The position numbers and the translations under genes are program-made. The notes below the pieces were generated by a model that made no database searches, was not told where the DNA came from, and saw only the letters and a program-made list of their open reading frames with translations. Shown piece by piece: positions 35,085 through 43,707 of a stretch of DNA of 64,000 bases; the stretch's first letter is position 1; the number at the start of each line of letters is the position of its first letter. The DNA is from CAITSH01 sp945892985 (GTDB lineage: Bacteria > Pseudomonadota > Gammaproteobacteria > Burkholderiales > SG8-39), in the NCBI GenBank assembly GCA_945892985.1, contig CAMDDU010000004.1:95698-159697 (forward strand), in the 5' to 3' direction.

Positions 35085-35603
35085 TTGGATTCGACCATGC
35101 CGACACTCATCAAGCATCGCAAACTCGCCGCCGCAGCCGACACCTGGACGCTGCTACAAGAAGGCGAGGCCTTCCCCGCCTGTGGCGATGTCATCGTCCC
35201 GCTGTCACTGTGGATGGGCAAGCGCGAAGTGCTGCTCAAGCGCGTGGGGCGCACCGGCGTCTGGCTCAAGCCCGAGGAGGAGCCCGCGCTGCTGGCCCCC
35301 GACTTTGCCGTGCTGCCGCTCATCGCCGTGCACTTTCCCGCCTTCACCGACGGCCGCGGCTACTCCACCGCCCGCCTGCTGCGCGAACGCCACGGCTTTC
35401 GCGGCGAACTGCGCGCCTTTGGTGACGTGCTGCGCGACAATATTTTTTACCTGTCCCGCGTCGGCTTTGACGCCATCGCGCTGCGCGAGGACCAGGACGC
35501 GGCGCAAGCGCTGGGCGCATTCGGCGATTTCAGCGAGGCCTACCAGAGCTCGGTGGAACGTCCCCAGCCGCTGTTCCGCCGCCGCACCGGATCGAACGCG
35601 TGA
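35085..35603 (+). CDS. DUF934 protein of the sulfite reductase operon
   Basis: A 172-residue protein with LIAVHFPAFTDGRGYSTARLLRERHGFRGELRAFGDVLRDNIFYLSRVGFDA, the signature of DUF934. The family is nearly always encoded next to cysI in betaproteobacteria and is thought to assist sulfite reduction, possibly in electron transfer; this is not proven. It overlaps the cobA start by four bases (GTGA). Confidence 0.88.
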   Translation: MDSTMPTLIKHRKLAAAADTWTLLQEGEAFPACGDVIVPLSLWMGKREVLLKRVGRTGVWLKPEEEPALLAPDFAVLPLIAVHFPAFTDGRGYSTARLLRERHGFRGELRAFGDVLRDNIFYLSRVGFDAIALREDQDAAQALGAFGDFSEAYQSSVERPQPLFRRRTGSNA

Positions 35604-36358
35604 AGGGCACCGTCTATCTGGTGGGCGCCGGTCCGGGTGCGCCCGACCTGCTGACCCTGCGCGCCGCGCGCCTGCTCGAGGCAGCGGACATCGTGTTCCA
35701 TGACGCCCTGGTTCATCCTGAAACGCTCGCCCTTGCCGCCAAGGCGGAAAAAATCGCCGTGGGCAAACGCTGCGGCAAACATTCCACGGTGCAGAAGTTC
35801 ATCAACAAACGACTGGTCGATGCGGCACAAAAACACAAAATCGTCATACGCCTCAAGGGCGGCGACCCTATGCTGTTCGGTCGCGCCCAGGAGGAGATCG
35901 ACGCCCTGTCAGCGGCGGACATCGCCTTCGAAGTGGTGCCCGGCATCACCGCCGCGCTCGCCGCCAGCGCGCAGATCGGCGTCTCGCTGACGCGCCGCGG
36001 CCTGTCACGCAACGTCGCCTTCCTCACGCCGCGCGTGGGCGACACCGAGCATGCCGGCGACTGGGCCGCCAGCGCCATCGGCGCCGATACGGCGGCAATC
36101 TACATGGGGGCAGGTCAGGCACAAATGATCAGCGTCACACTGATCGCCCGCGGCATGTCGGCGGACACACCCGTTGCGATTCTTGAGAACCTGTCCCTGC
36201 CCGATGCCAGCGTGCGCTACGACACCCTGGGCGCACTGCCGCGTATTGCCGCCGCAAGCGGCGCCGGTCCGGCGCTGATATTGCTCGGCGAAGTCTTGCG
36301 CGAGCAACTCGGGGCCCAACTCGCCCTCGCCGGCAAGTTGCACCGCGCCCGCGCCTGA
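35600..36358 (+). CDS. cobA: Uroporphyrinogen-III C-methyltransferase
   Basis: A 252-residue SAM-dependent enzyme making precorrin-2, the siroheme precursor. It contains VYLVGAGPGAPDLLTLRAARLLEAADIV, the LKGGDPMLFGRAQEE motif, VVPGITAALAASA and IYMGAGQA. It lacks the N-terminal dehydrogenase/chelatase module of CysG, so siroheme completion needs another gene. GTG start, coupled to DUF934. Its role here is to supply siroheme for the sulfite reductase. Confidence 0.93.
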   Translation: MKGTVYLVGAGPGAPDLLTLRAARLLEAADIVFHDALVHPETLALAAKAEKIAVGKRCGKHSTVQKFINKRLVDAAQKHKIVIRLKGGDPMLFGRAQEEIDALSAADIAFEVVPGITAALAASAQIGVSLTRRGLSRNVAFLTPRVGDTEHAGDWAASAIGADTAAIYMGAGQAQMISVTLIARGMSADTPVAILENLSLPDASVRYDTLGALPRIAAASGAGPALILLGEVLREQLGAQLALAGKLHRARA

Positions 36359-36525
36359 GCGGGATCCACCTTGGCGCCCTCCAGTCGCTGACCACGGCGC
36401 AATCAGAGTGCTACACCCGAGTGCGCGACCCTTTGCCTGCACCGGGACAACAAGGCTTATCCGCGCCGCAAAACAATGGCATCATTGCGCCCAGTCAAAA
36501 CTCTTCAACCTGCAAGGAGGCCACC

Positions 36526-37089
36526 ATGTCCGGAGGCGCGCATTTAGATCCGTCGAACAAAAAAATCGCCATGTTCATCTCCATACTGGCCGTGGTGCTG
36601 GCGTTTTCGGAGACCCTGGGCAAGAGCGCGCAAACGCTGGCGCTGACGCTGAACATCGAGGCATCCAACCACTGGGCGTTTTTCCAGGCCAAGACCATAC
36701 GCATGACCACGCTGCGCACCGCCGCGGAGGCAGCGGAACTGGAGATCGCGCGCGGCCCCGGCGCAGCCGCCAAGGAATTGCTGCAAAAACGCGCCGACGA
36801 CTGGAAAAAAACCGCGGCGCGCTACGACAGCGAACCGGAGACACAGGAAGGCCGCAAGGAATTGGCCGCTCGCGCCAAGGCGGCGGAAAAAAGCCGCGAC
36901 CGCAACCTGGCCGCCTATCACCACTACGAACTCGCCTCCGCGGCGACACAAATCGCCATCGTGCTCGCCTCGGCCCAGGTGATCACCGGCGTGGTGGCAC
37001 TGATGTGGGGATCGGCTGCGCTGGGTGTCGCGGCGGTGGTGTTTTGCCTGATCGGATTCTTTGCGCCGCTGTCGGTGCACTTGTTCTAG
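36526..37089 (+). CDS. DUF4337 family membrane protein
   Basis: A 187-residue protein with a strong AAGGAGG ribosome site. One N-terminal helix (KIAMFISILAVVLAFSETLG), a charged helical middle region (KELLQKRADDWKKTAARYDSEPETQEGRKE) and two C-terminal helices (IAIVLASAQVITGVVALMWG and GVAAVVFCLIGFFAPL) match DUF4337. Function unknown. The stop codon TAG lies inside the first unit of a 15-bp tandem repeat, so the last residues (HLF) are set by that repeat. Confidence 0.8.
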   Translation: MSGGAHLDPSNKKIAMFISILAVVLAFSETLGKSAQTLALTLNIEASNHWAFFQAKTIRMTTLRTAAEAAELEIARGPGAAAKELLQKRADDWKKTAARYDSEPETQEGRKELAARAKAAEKSRDRNLAAYHHYELASAATQIAIVLASAQVITGVVALMWGSAALGVAAVVFCLIGFFAPLSVHLF

Positions 37090-37172
37090 GAATTAATGTT
37101 CTAGGAATTGATGTTCTTGGAATTAATGTTCTCGGAATTAATGTTCTAGAAATTAATGTTCTAGGCATTAAT
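37083..37172. repeat. Six-unit 15-bp tandem repeat
   Basis: Unit GTTCTAGGAATTAAT, six copies with one or two changes each, beginning inside the last codons of the DUF4337 gene. It is AT-rich against a GC-rich background and contains no spacers. Confidence 0.85.
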
Positions 37173-37200
37173 GCCGGGCTGCATTTCCCCGTATTCGTTT

Positions 37201-37288
37201 GTCATTGCGAGCGCAGCAATCTCGTCGCTATTGGGACGTCCTTGACCATGCCACAAGATTGCTTCGTCGCTCCGCTCCTCGCAATGAC
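37201..37288. repeat. Dispersed inverted repeat, copy 6
   Basis: Starts GTCATTGCGAGCGCAGCAA and ends CTCCGCTCCTCGCAATGAC; the arms are slightly diverged. It lies between the 15-bp tandem repeat and the SDR gene. Confidence 0.65.
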
Positions 37289-37343
37289 TTGGTCTTCGGC
37301 CAATGGCAGCGGAGCCGCTGCTCCCAGTCCACAATTATGAACC

Positions 37344-38090
37344 TCAGGGCATGATCTCGCCGCCATTCGGGTGCAGCAACTGGCCGCAGTAATAGCGCGC
37401 CTCGTCCGAGGCGAGAAAGACATAGGCCGAGCTCATGTCTTCGGGCGTGCCAAGGCGCTTGAGTGGCAGGCTTTGCGCATGGGCGCGCTTGACCTCCTCG
37501 GCCAGCGGATCGAAGCCGGTGTCGACGAGGCCAGGGGACACGCCGTTGACCAAAATGCCGTGCGGCGCCAGCTCTTTCGCCAGCGAACGCATGAACACGA
37601 TCAGGCCGGCCTTGGCGGCCGAGTAGGCGGTGTAGCGCTCGCGGCCGATGTAACCGAGTTGCGAGCAGGTGAATATCATGCGGCCGCTCTGGGTGGGGAT
37701 CATGTAATGCGCCGCTTCCCGCGACACCAGGAATGCACCGCGCAAATGCACTGACATCATGCGATCCCAATCATCGACGCTCATCTCGGTGATGGCCTGC
37801 GGCCGCTGGATGCCGGCGTTGCTCACCAGGATGTCGAGTCGGCCAAAAGCGGCATCAACTCCCTTGAACATGGCCACCACATCGGCCTCCTTGCTCACAT
37901 CACAGCGCAAGGCCACGCCGCGCCGGCCCAGTGCGGTGATTTGCTTGACCAGGCTATCGGCTTCGCTTTCGCGATCGATCCAGGCGATGGCAACATCGGC
38001 ACCTTCGGCCGCATAAGCCAGAGCAACGGCACGACCGATGCCGGTGTTGCCGCCGGTAAGCAGCGCTGTTTTTCCTTCCAGTCGTTTCAT
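37344..38090 (-). CDS. Short-chain dehydrogenase/reductase
   Basis: A 248-residue SDR with the cofactor motif TGGNTGIGRA, NAG in LVSNAGIQRP, and the catalytic Ser/Tyr/Lys in FTCSQLGYIGRERYTAYSAAK, followed by PGLVDTGF and a C-terminal GGE. The start at 38090 is preceded by GGGGAAAAAGA; a frame extending to 38471 is not conserved-looking. Likely an oxidoreductase for a sugar or hydroxy acid. It is divergent from the TRAP transporter genes and may act on the same substrate (inference). Confidence 0.9.
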   Translation of the reverse strand: MKRLEGKTALLTGGNTGIGRAVALAYAAEGADVAIAWIDRESEADSLVKQITALGRRGVALRCDVSKEADVVAMFKGVDAAFGRLDILVSNAGIQRPQAITEMSVDDWDRMMSVHLRGAFLVSREAAHYMIPTQSGRMIFTCSQLGYIGRERYTAYSAAKAGLIVFMRSLAKELAPHGILVNGVSPGLVDTGFDPLAEEVKRAHAQSLPLKRLGTPEDMSSAYVFLASDEARYYCGQLLHPNGGEIMP

Positions 38091-38490
38091 TCTTTTTCCC
38101 CCTCGGTGATAAAGCGCTGCAAATGGATACGGGGAGAATACTATTCCAGCATCCGGCGGCATGGCACGCGACTTGCATTCCATCTGATAAACGCCGCTGC
38201 GCCATACTCGCACATCAAGACCACCTGGCAGACCACCTGGCCTTGAGCAGCCTGTGTATCTGGTGTCAGTGCGTGCTATGCTCAAACGCACGAAAAAAGT
38301 GCGCTGGGAAATATAATTACGAACACCGGTGGACTGATCAAGTGATCCACTGATCAACCAATCAAGGGATGGGTTTAAGTTTTTGCTTTCCGGTTTTAGC
38401 GCTGTATGGTTTTTGAAGTTGTATGTTTTATGCACCCGAGTACCCGAGCCGCTATTGGCGTGATTACCCATTGAACAAAAGGAGAACCTG
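38091..38490. promoter_or_regulatory. Control region between the SDR and TRAP genes
   Basis: This 400-bp gap has no gene. A near-palindrome with TGATCA at both ends (38335-38356, centre ATC) is a candidate operator for the TRAP operon or SDR. The right end is AT-rich. An AAGGAG ribosome site precedes the GTG start of dctP. Confidence 0.4.
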
Positions 38491-39543
38491 GTGAAATTTT
38501 ACAAACTTACCGCCATCGCCGCCTGTCTGGCTGCGGCTGCCGCGCTGGCCCTGCCGGCCTCGGCGCAGGAAAAAACCAAGCTGCGCGTCATGGGCATGCC
38601 CTTGTCCACGGGCAACATCCTGAAAAACCGCGAGCAGCCGTTTTTTGAGAACTTCGCCAAGAAAACCGGCCTGCCCATCGAGATGGACTACAAGCCCCTC
38701 GATTCGACCGGCATCAAAGAATTCGAGCAATTGCGCGTGATAAAAACCGGCCTGTTCGACATCGTCGGCTTGCGCATGGGCCAGGTGTCACGCGACGAGC
38801 CGACCATACTCGGACTTGACCTGGTCGGCCTCAACACCGATTACAAGATGGCGAAAAAAGTTGTCACCGCCTACCAGGACTTCGTCGACCTGCGCCTGCA
38901 ACAGCAGTTCAACACCAAGTTGCTGGGCGTGTGGCCCTTCGGCCCGCAAATCATTTTCTGCAAACCGGTGATCAAGGACTTGAGCAGCCTCAAGGGCTTG
39001 AAGGTGCGCATCCTCGACGGCGTGATGGCCAAGTTCATGGAAAAAGTCGGCGCGACGCCGGTGACCATGGCCTTCGGCGAAGTGGCGCAAGCCTTGTCGC
39101 TGGGCACCATCGACTGCGCCGTGACCGGGCCCTCCTCGGCCAACTCGGCCGGCTGGCCTGAATCGGCGACGCACGTCTATGCGCTCGGCCTGCAGGTCGC
39201 CGTCCAGGGCTACGCCATCAATATGAACTCCTGGAAAAAACTGCCGACGGACCAGCAGCAAAAACTGCGCACCGCCATCGAAGGCCTGACCGACGACATC
39301 TGGAAGTATTCGGAAGAGCTCTGGTCGGACGGCATGCGCTGCAACCTCGGCCAGGACCCGTGCACCACCGGCAAGAAATACAAGATGACGCTGGTCAAGC
39401 CCACGGCCAAGGATCTCGCCTTCGTGCAAGGCGCAGTGCGCGAAATCTCCCTGCCCGCCTGGTCGGAGGCCTGCGACAAGGTCAATCCGGGCTGCTCGGA
39501 TAATTGGAAAAAAGTGGTCGGTCCGCTCGTCGGAATGAAGTAA
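38491..39543 (+). CDS. dctP: TRAP transporter substrate-binding protein (DctP family)
   Basis: A 350-residue periplasmic receptor with GTG start, AAGGAG ribosome site and a clear signal peptide ending at PASAQEK. It has the DctP pattern: TGLFDIVGLRMG, FGPQIIFCKPVIKDLSSLKGLKVRI, ATPVTMAFGEVAQALSLGTIDCAVTGPSSANSAGWPE. The Arg that binds the substrate carboxylate is likely in the KVRI segment. With dctQ and dctM it forms a complete TRAP system for an organic acid. The ligand is unknown. Confidence 0.9.
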   Translation: MKFYKLTAIAACLAAAAALALPASAQEKTKLRVMGMPLSTGNILKNREQPFFENFAKKTGLPIEMDYKPLDSTGIKEFEQLRVIKTGLFDIVGLRMGQVSRDEPTILGLDLVGLNTDYKMAKKVVTAYQDFVDLRLQQQFNTKLLGVWPFGPQIIFCKPVIKDLSSLKGLKVRILDGVMAKFMEKVGATPVTMAFGEVAQALSLGTIDCAVTGPSSANSAGWPESATHVYALGLQVAVQGYAINMNSWKKLPTDQQQKLRTAIEGLTDDIWKYSEELWSDGMRCNLGQDPCTTGKKYKMTLVKPTAKDLAFVQGAVREISLPAWSEACDKVNPGCSDNWKKVVGPLVGMK

Positions 39544-39551
39544 GCAGTCGC

Positions 39552-39594
39552 GCAAAACGCCCCGTCCTCTGGCAACAAAGGCGGGGCGTTTTGC
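39552..39594. terminator. Terminator-like hairpin between dctP and dctQ
   Basis: A perfect 13-bp stem GCAAAACGCCCCG / CGGGGCGTTTTGC, followed by TTTC. It lies inside the operon, so it probably stops part of the transcription and gives more binding protein than membrane subunits. Confidence 0.7.
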
Positions 39595-39632
39595 TTTCAA
39601 TGCCACCCCGTCAAACCAACAAGGAGTCTGCG

Positions 39633-40235
39633 ATGCAACGCCTCGAGACCGTGCTGGCCGCACTATTCGGCCTGGTGTTTTTATTCCTGTCGTTCGCCGT
39701 GGCGCTGGAAACAACCATGCGCAAGGTGTTCAACCAGTCCTTGCAGGGCGTGGACGAACTGGGCGGCTACTGCCTCGCCGTGGGCGCGGGACTGGCGTTT
39801 ACGCTGGCGCTGATTTCGCGCGCCCATATCCGCATCGATTTGCTGCACGAGCGTTTGGGCAGGATCCCGCGTGCCTTTCTCAATCTGATGAGCACGATTT
39901 TCCTGGTGCTGACCGCGTTCGGCCTGGTTACCATGGGCTGGGTCAGCCTGCAGGACTCCATTTCCATGAACAGCACGGCGCAGACCCCCTGGGCGACGCC
40001 GATCAAGTATCCGCAATACGTCTGGGTTGCGACGCTGGCGGTATTCGCGCTGGCCACCGCGGGCTATGCCTTGCGCGCGCTGTGGCTGACAGTGACGGGG
40101 CGCATTGACGACCTTGATCATGAATTTCAGCCCAAAGGCGCCAAGGACGAACTGAAGGAAGAACTCGACGATATCAAGGCGCGCGGCGCGATCGATGCCG
40201 CCGGCCTCAAGGACTCGGCCGGGAGCAAAGCATGA
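39633..40235 (+). CDS. dctQ: TRAP transporter small permease subunit (DctQ)
   Basis: A 200-residue inner-membrane protein with four helices: TVLAALFGLVFLFLSFAVAL, GGYCLAVGAGLAFTLALIS, MSTIFLVLTAFGLVTMGW, VWVATLAVFALATAGYAL. HIRIDLL and the overall layout match DctQ. A charged C-terminal tail of about 40 residues follows. AAGGAG ribosome site; coupled to dctM by ATGA overlap. Confidence 0.9.
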   Translation: MQRLETVLAALFGLVFLFLSFAVALETTMRKVFNQSLQGVDELGGYCLAVGAGLAFTLALISRAHIRIDLLHERLGRIPRAFLNLMSTIFLVLTAFGLVTMGWVSLQDSISMNSTAQTPWATPIKYPQYVWVATLAVFALATAGYALRALWLTVTGRIDDLDHEFQPKGAKDELKEELDDIKARGAIDAAGLKDSAGSKA

Positions 40236-41533
40236 GCATGGTCGCCATCGGCGTCACTGCATTTTTCATCATGGTTGGCCTGATGCTGCTGGGCCTGCCG
40301 ATCGCAACCGTCATGATGCTGGTCGGCCTGGGTGGCGGCATGCTCGCCTATGGCGATGCGTTTCTCGGCTCTTCCGCTTCGGTGGCCTGGGGCACCATGA
40401 GCGAGAACGGTCTCACCGCCATTCCGCTGTTCGTGCTGCTTGGCGAGTTCCTGCTCCGTAGCGGCATGGCCGACAAAATGTATTCAGCCTTTGCCGCCTG
40501 GCTGGGCGGCCTGCCCGGCGGGCTGCTGCATACCAATATTGGCTGCTGTGCGCTGTTCGCCGCAACCTCGGGTTCGTCGGTGGCCACCGCCGCAACCATA
40601 GGCACGGTGGCGCTGCCCTCGCTGGCAAAACACGGCTATCCGATGAAGGAGGCGCTGGGCTCGCTCGCTGCCGGCGGCACCCTGGGCATTCTTATCCCGC
40701 CCTCTGTGAACATGATCATCTATGGCTCGATGACACAAAACTCGGTGGGCAAGCTCTTTATCGCCGGCATCATCCCCGGGCTGCTGCTGGCCGGCTCGTT
40801 CATGCTGTGGATTTATATTTCAGCGGTCATGAACGGCGGTGGCGTCAAGCACCCGCCGGTGCCGCTGATCGAGCGCATGCGGGTGCTGGTCAACCTCGGC
40901 CAGCCGCTGACCATTTTCGGCCTGGTGATGGGCAGCCTTTATTTTGGCATCGCCACCGCCACCGAATCGGCGGCGCTGGGTGTGGTGGTCGCGCTGGTCT
41001 TCATCGCCTGGAGCGGCAAGCTCAAGTGGGCGCTGCTGCAGCAATGCTTTTTGTCCAGCGCACGCACCAGCGGCATGATCCTGCTGATCGTTGTTGCCGC
41101 CTTTGTGCTCAATCTTGCGCTATCGCTCACCGGCATCGGCGAGGCCCTGACCAAATGGGTGACCAGCTTCGGCCTGTCGAAAACGCAAATGCTCATCGCG
41201 CTGATCGTGTTCTACCTGATCCTGGGCATGTTCATGGACACGCTGTCGATGATGGTGGCGACCATTCCGCTCACCTACCCGGTGGTGACTTCGCTCGGCG
41301 TCGACCCGATCTGGTTCGGCATCTTCATCGTCATCATGTGCGAGCTGGGGCTGATCACGCCGCCGGTGGGCATGAACCTGTTTGTGGTGCAGGGCATACG
41401 ACCGGATCGGGGCAGCGTGTCGGATGTGATCCAGGGCGCGATTCCCTACGCCATCATCATGATCCTGTTCACGCTGCTGCTGATGGGCTTTCCAGAACTG
41501 GCCACCTGGCTGCCGGAAAAAATGCGCGGTTGA
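40232..41533 (+). CDS. dctM: TRAP transporter large permease subunit (DctM)
   Basis: A 433-residue integral membrane protein with about twelve helices in the DctM pattern: IPLFVLLGEFLLRSGMA, CCALFAATSGSSVATAATIGTVALP, AAGGTLGILIPPSVNMIIYG, ESAALGVVVALVF, and LITPPVGMNLFVVQG near the end. It forms the ion-coupled transport channel with DctQ. Complete and normal in length. Confidence 0.93.
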   Translation: MSMVAIGVTAFFIMVGLMLLGLPIATVMMLVGLGGGMLAYGDAFLGSSASVAWGTMSENGLTAIPLFVLLGEFLLRSGMADKMYSAFAAWLGGLPGGLLHTNIGCCALFAATSGSSVATAATIGTVALPSLAKHGYPMKEALGSLAAGGTLGILIPPSVNMIIYGSMTQNSVGKLFIAGIIPGLLLAGSFMLWIYISAVMNGGGVKHPPVPLIERMRVLVNLGQPLTIFGLVMGSLYFGIATATESAALGVVVALVFIAWSGKLKWALLQQCFLSSARTSGMILLIVVAAFVLNLALSLTGIGEALTKWVTSFGLSKTQMLIALIVFYLILGMFMDTLSMMVATIPLTYPVVTSLGVDPIWFGIFIVIMCELGLITPPVGMNLFVVQGIRPDRGSVSDVIQGAIPYAIIMILFTLLLMGFPELATWLPEKMRG

Positions 41534-41540
41534 TCGCGGC

Positions 41541-41584
41541 ATAGGCTGGAAACCCGCCACTGGCGAGGCTTTCCAGCCTGTTAT
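41541..41584. repeat. Short hairpin repeat after dctM
   Basis: Stem AGGCTGGAAA / TTTCCAGCCT with CTGGCG in the loop, between the convergent dctM and 41581-42192 genes. It belongs to the hairpin family and may act as a two-way terminator although no T-run follows. Confidence 0.6.
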
Positions 41585-42192
41585 GCGGCAGGGATGCGGG
41601 CGAACAGCGTGCGTTTTGGGTGCAAAAAATTAGGCCTGACGCGCGAACTCCATGCCGTTGCGACCATCTGTTGCCAGGCTTTTGAGTCGCGCGCGGCCAG
41701 ACTGACGAGCTCATAGCAGGCGAGCACGCGCGGGCCGCCATCGAGATTCAGGAAACGCCGCGCACGCACGCAACCGCGGACCAAAGCCAGGCCCGGCATG
41801 TGCTCGGTGTCATACCAAGAGGCGATTTCCGCCTCCCATCTTTCGGCCGGATCAAATTCGACACTGTAATGAAAGGGCGCCACCGCGCCAAACGAGGCGC
41901 CCGGCCGGTCGAAGCGGCACACCAGGCGCGCGGCCGATATACGCAGTCCGGCCAACTCACGCACTGCAAGCGTCGCTTGTTCAATCGCCCTCATATCGGC
42001 CGCCGTCAGCACCGCCGCTTCGCCCAACTCACAATAGATGTAAGCCTCGGCCCCAACCAGTGCGCGATTCGTTTGCATCGACACCAGGGCGGGCGTGATG
42101 CGCGCGGACAAGGCCGCGAGCCCCCGCGCAAAGGCCGCGGTATCCACGGCCGTGCCTACGCACTTGAGCAGGATGACAGCGACCTTGTCCAT
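41581..42192 (-). CDS. Hypothetical protein, possible dimeric alpha/beta-barrel (EthD/DUF4286-like)
   Basis: A 203-residue soluble protein. The second half has EAEIASWYDTEHMPGLALVRGCVRARRFLN, resembling the WYDTEHIPxL motif of EthD or DUF4286-type ferredoxin-fold proteins; the first half (LLKCVGTAVDTAAFARGLAAL) may be a second copy of the same fold. It is the last gene of a minus-strand group with a CMD-like protein, an amidohydrolase and two binding proteins. Function unknown; a role in handling a small aromatic or cyclic intermediate is possible. Confidence 0.55.
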   Translation of the reverse strand: MDKVAVILLKCVGTAVDTAAFARGLAALSARITPALVSMQTNRALVGAEAYIYCELGEAAVLTAADMRAIEQATLAVRELAGLRISAARLVCRFDRPGASFGAVAPFHYSVEFDPAERWEAEIASWYDTEHMPGLALVRGCVRARRFLNLDGGPRVLACYELVSLAARDSKAWQQMVATAWSSRVRPNFLHPKRTLFARIPAA

Positions 42193-42244
42193 CGCGACCG
42201 AGTGTCTTGGTGTCTTGTGCCTGGGCGCCTAAGTACCCGGGTGC

Positions 42245-42772
42245 CTACTCGATATGCAGCGCGACCAAAAAGCGCGACACCATGTTGTAAGAGGCGATGG
42301 TCGCGGCAAGCTCGACGCGGCTGCGGTCGTCGTACTGGGCGCGCACCCGCTCAAACAAGGCGTCGGGCACCTGGACATCGCGCGTCATGACGTCGGTCAG
42401 TTCGAGCGCCAGGCGCTCCCCGGCGGGAATGGCGGCGCCAAGCGGCGTTTCGCGCACCGCGGCGATTTGCTCGGCGCTGACGCCGGCCTTTTCCGCGTGC
42501 GGCACGTGCGCCTCAAATTCATAGGCGGCCTTATTGAGCACGGCAATGCGCAGGATGATGAGTTCACGCAGGCGCGGCGCCAGCGAAGTTTTGTTGCGAA
42601 TCGCCGTCATCATCTGCTCCCACCCATCACACACGGTGGGGCTGTTGAGCAGCACTTTGTAAAGCAGTGAAATACGCCCACGGGAGCCAATGATGTTTTT
42701 TTCCAGCTCTGCCAGTTCCGGGCGCGTGCCCGGCTCAACCGGTGTGATGCGGGGTGCGGCGCTCATGCGCAA
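42245..42772 (-). CDS. Carboxymuconolactone decarboxylase-like protein
   Basis: A 175-residue CMD/AhpD-like protein with RGRISLLYKVLLNSPTVCDGWEQMMTAIRNKTSLAPRLRELIILRIAVLNKAAYEFEAHVPHAEKAGVSAEQIAAV. The AhpD CxxC redox pair is absent (YEFEAH), so a peroxidase role is unlikely and a lyase or isomerase role is more plausible. It lies in the same group as the amidohydrolase (42824-43699). Confidence 0.8.
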   Translation of the reverse strand: MRMSAAPRITPVEPGTRPELAELEKNIIGSRGRISLLYKVLLNSPTVCDGWEQMMTAIRNKTSLAPRLRELIILRIAVLNKAAYEFEAHVPHAEKAGVSAEQIAAVRETPLGAAIPAGERLALELTDVMTRDVQVPDALFERVRAQYDDRSRVELAATIASYNMVSRFLVALHIE

Positions 42773-42823
42773 TCTCCCGTGTGGGCGAAAAATACGGCCA
42801 TAGCTTGTGTCATGGGGAAACCC

Positions 42824-43699
42824 TTATTTGCCAAAGCCGAACAGTTTCGCCGGATTGTCAGTGAGTATCTTGCGCCGCGTCAGCGCATCGGGCGCCCATT
42901 GGCCCAGCAGGTTGAACAATTGCGAGCCGCCAATCTTGTCCGAAAACGAAATGTGCGGATAGTCACTGCCCCAGATGAGCCGGTCGGGTGCCGTTTCGAT
43001 GAGCGCGCGCGCGAAGGGCGCGGCATCGTCGAATGCGGGCATGACCGACATGCGGTACACGCCGGTGAGCTTGACCCAGCATTGGCCGTTGCCGTTGCGC
43101 AGCATGGCGAGAAAATCCTGGAAGCCCTGTTGCGCCACGCCGTCCTTGGCCAGGTACATGCCCATATGCGCCACGGAAAAATCGCACTTGAGGCTTTTCA
43201 TCACCGGCATCAGTTCGCTGGTCAGCCAGCCCGGCCCGAGAAAATCGAGGTGCCAGCCCAGTTCCTTGCAACGCGCATCAAGACGGCGGATGCGCGGCAG
43301 CATAGTGTTGGAAAAACCCGGCTCGAAGGGTTTCACCGGCGACACGTTGACGCGCACGCCACGCACGCCTATGGCGTCCAGGCGCGCGAGTTCGGCATCA
43401 GGCGCCTCTTCATGCACGTCGACGATACCGCGGCACACGGCGGCGCCCATTTCGACCATGGCGTCAACCATGCAGCTGTTATCGCGGGCGTATGCGCTCG
43501 GTTGCACGAACACAAAACGCTCAAAGCCCTCGGCCTGTGCGTGGGCGAGATAATCGGGCAGCATCGCCACCGGCGGCTTGTAGCGCAGCACGTCACTGCC
43601 GTACGGATAGCGGTCTGCCGGCCCGAAAACATGAAAATGGCTGTCGCAGCCAAGGGCCGGCGCCTTCCAGTCGGGTTTCATATTGAGTGCATTGGACAT
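42824..43699 (-). CDS. Amidohydrolase-2 family hydrolase (lactonase-like)
   Basis: A 291-residue TIM-barrel metal hydrolase. It shows the N-terminal HxH in GCDSHFHVFGP, His in FSVAHMGMY, and the final Asp in LIWGSDYPH, followed by LTDNPAKLFGF. The family includes 2-pyrone-4,6-dicarboxylate lactonase (LigI), 4-oxalomesaconate-type enzymes and other ring-cleavage hydrolases. Paired with a CMD-like protein and a Bug receptor, it probably processes a lactone or carboxylic acid. The substrate is unknown. Confidence 0.85.
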   Translation of the reverse strand: MSNALNMKPDWKAPALGCDSHFHVFGPADRYPYGSDVLRYKPPVAMLPDYLAHAQAEGFERFVFVQPSAYARDNSCMVDAMVEMGAAVCRGIVDVHEEAPDAELARLDAIGVRGVRVNVSPVKPFEPGFSNTMLPRIRRLDARCKELGWHLDFLGPGWLTSELMPVMKSLKCDFSVAHMGMYLAKDGVAQQGFQDFLAMLRNGNGQCWVKLTGVYRMSVMPAFDDAAPFARALIETAPDRLIWGSDYPHISFSDKIGGSQLFNLLGQWAPDALTRRKILTDNPAKLFGFGK

Positions 43700-43707
43700 G
43701 TTCTTGC

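Noticed and set aside
33947..35347. 466-codon minus-strand frame
   Set aside because: Antisense to cysI, which has all cluster cysteines; no recognisable domains.
37083..37172. Possible CRISPR array
   Set aside because: Units are contiguous 15-bp repeats without spacers and no cas genes are near.
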